A DNA stretch of 64,000 nt from Micavibrio sp. (GTDB lineage Bacteria > Pseudomonadota > Alphaproteobacteria > Micavibrionales > Micavibrionaceae), in assembly GCA_012960155.1 (NCBI GenBank), contig DUBU01000016.1:1-64000 (forward strand), read 5' to 3'. Positions 63,543 through 64,000 of the stretch are shown here, piece after piece. The position numbers were made by a program, and so were the translations under genes. How positions within the stretch are numbered: position 1 is the first letter of the stretch; every line of letters begins with the position of its first letter. The notes under the pieces are model-generated. The model ran no database searches. It was given only the letters and a program-made list of their open reading frames with translations, and was not told where the DNA came from.

Positions 63543-64000
63543 TTGTTTTTCAGTAATAGGTCTAGGACAGCCATGCGGGTCGGGACGCCGTTACGCACTT
63601 GATTAAGGATCAAGCTGCGCTGTGGGTCATCGGCCACTTCATCGGCGATTTCAACATTGCGGTTCATGGGGCCGGGATGCATGACAAGCGCATCGGGCTT
63701 GGCCATATCAAGGCGTTCCAGCGTCAGGCCGTAATCAGCAAAGAAGCTCTCTTCGGATGGAATTTCAGCATCAAGCATACGCTCTTTTTGAAGGCGCAGC
63801 ATCATCACGATGTCGCAATCCTTCAGGCCTTCCTCCATAGAGGTGAACATTTGAATGCTATCGTGTGGTAATTTCTTTGGCATCAGTAGGGGCGGCGCGA
63901 TAACGCGGACATTCGCGCCGAGCTTAACCAGCGTATCCATGTTTGATGACGCTACGCGGCTATGCGCGACATCCCCGCAAATCGCGATGTTCAGCCCTTC
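63539..64000 (-). CDS. pyrB: Aspartate carbamoyltransferase catalytic chain (partial)
   Basis: Only the C-terminal about 153 codons are present; the reading frame is open to the window edge. It reads [19 protein letters not shown] (the carbamoyl/aspartate-binding GD-HSRVA motif), then MLRLQKERM and [20 protein letters not shown], which carries the HPGPMNR active-site loop. PyrB condenses aspartate and carbamoyl phosphate in pyrimidine synthesis. The stop overlaps the plsY start by 4 bases. Confidence 0.95.
   Translation of the reverse strand, partial: EGLNIAICGDVAHSRVASSNMDTLVKLGANVRVIAPPLLMPKKLPHDSIQMFTSMEEGLKDCDIVMMLRLQKERMLDAEIPSEESFFADYGLTLERLDMAKPDALVMHPGPMNRNVEIADEVADDPQRSLILNQVRNGVPTRMAVLDLLLKNK

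Overview
The window is 64 kb of chromosome from an alphaproteobacterium of roughly balanced base composition. The assignment rests on gene content: a TIGR02302/DUF4175 protein, DUF4159, a DUF3035 lipoprotein beside lspA, an ATP12-type F1-ATPase chaperone, and the order pyrB–plsY–dprA–topA–rnr–rpmG. I cannot name the genus. No rRNA, tRNA, CRISPR array, transposase or phage gene was seen.

Layout. 1–17363: the tail of tuf, then the S10/spc/alpha ribosomal superoperon (rpsJ to rplQ) with secY, adk and rpoA. It departs from the usual form: five ribosomal proteins carry charged low-complexity tails, three unrelated small genes sit between rplO and secY, a second adenylate-kinase-like gene follows adk, and several spacers hold strong hairpins or terminators. 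17414–18856: a Do-like protease with its second PDZ domain cut off. 18858–29352: panBC, rarA, terC-like, crcB, rluC, an AsmA-like protein, ATP12, and an ABC exporter preceded by a likely leader-peptide attenuator. 29361–43222: a long minus-strand run holding ribF, ileS, lspA, DUF3035, an M16 protease pair, pgi, a pentapeptide-repeat protein and mutL. 43282–53680: an envelope locus (esterase, LpxR-like lipid A deacylase, then a cluster related to BatA/DUF4159 and DUF4175 proteins). 53810–64000: an Uup-type ABC-F protein, an AT-rich orphan, rpmG, rnr, topA, dprA, plsY and partial pyrB.

The most unusual part is 45.0–53.7 kb. Two large envelope proteins that are normally single chains in Alphaproteobacteria are each present as two genes on opposite strands. 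The BatA-type membrane part (48392–50488, +) is separated from its DUF4159 domain (45079–45870, −). The DUF4175 protein is divided into a membrane N-terminal half (52556–53680, −) and a glutamine-rich C-terminal half (50507–52477, +) that converge on a shared terminator. Each detached C-terminal domain has its own Sec signal peptide. The cluster also holds a von Willebrand-like membrane protein (46051–48363), while the MoxR and DUF58 genes that usually accompany it are absent. I infer that these five genes form one periplasmic/inner-membrane system reassembled from split parts.

Most enzymes here are housekeeping: translation, secretion (secY, lspA), pantothenate and flavin synthesis, mismatch repair, DNA uptake and topology, phospholipid synthesis and pyrimidine synthesis. 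Functions come from recognised motifs, not database searches. Promoters, hairpins and leader structures were read by eye and not folded computationally.
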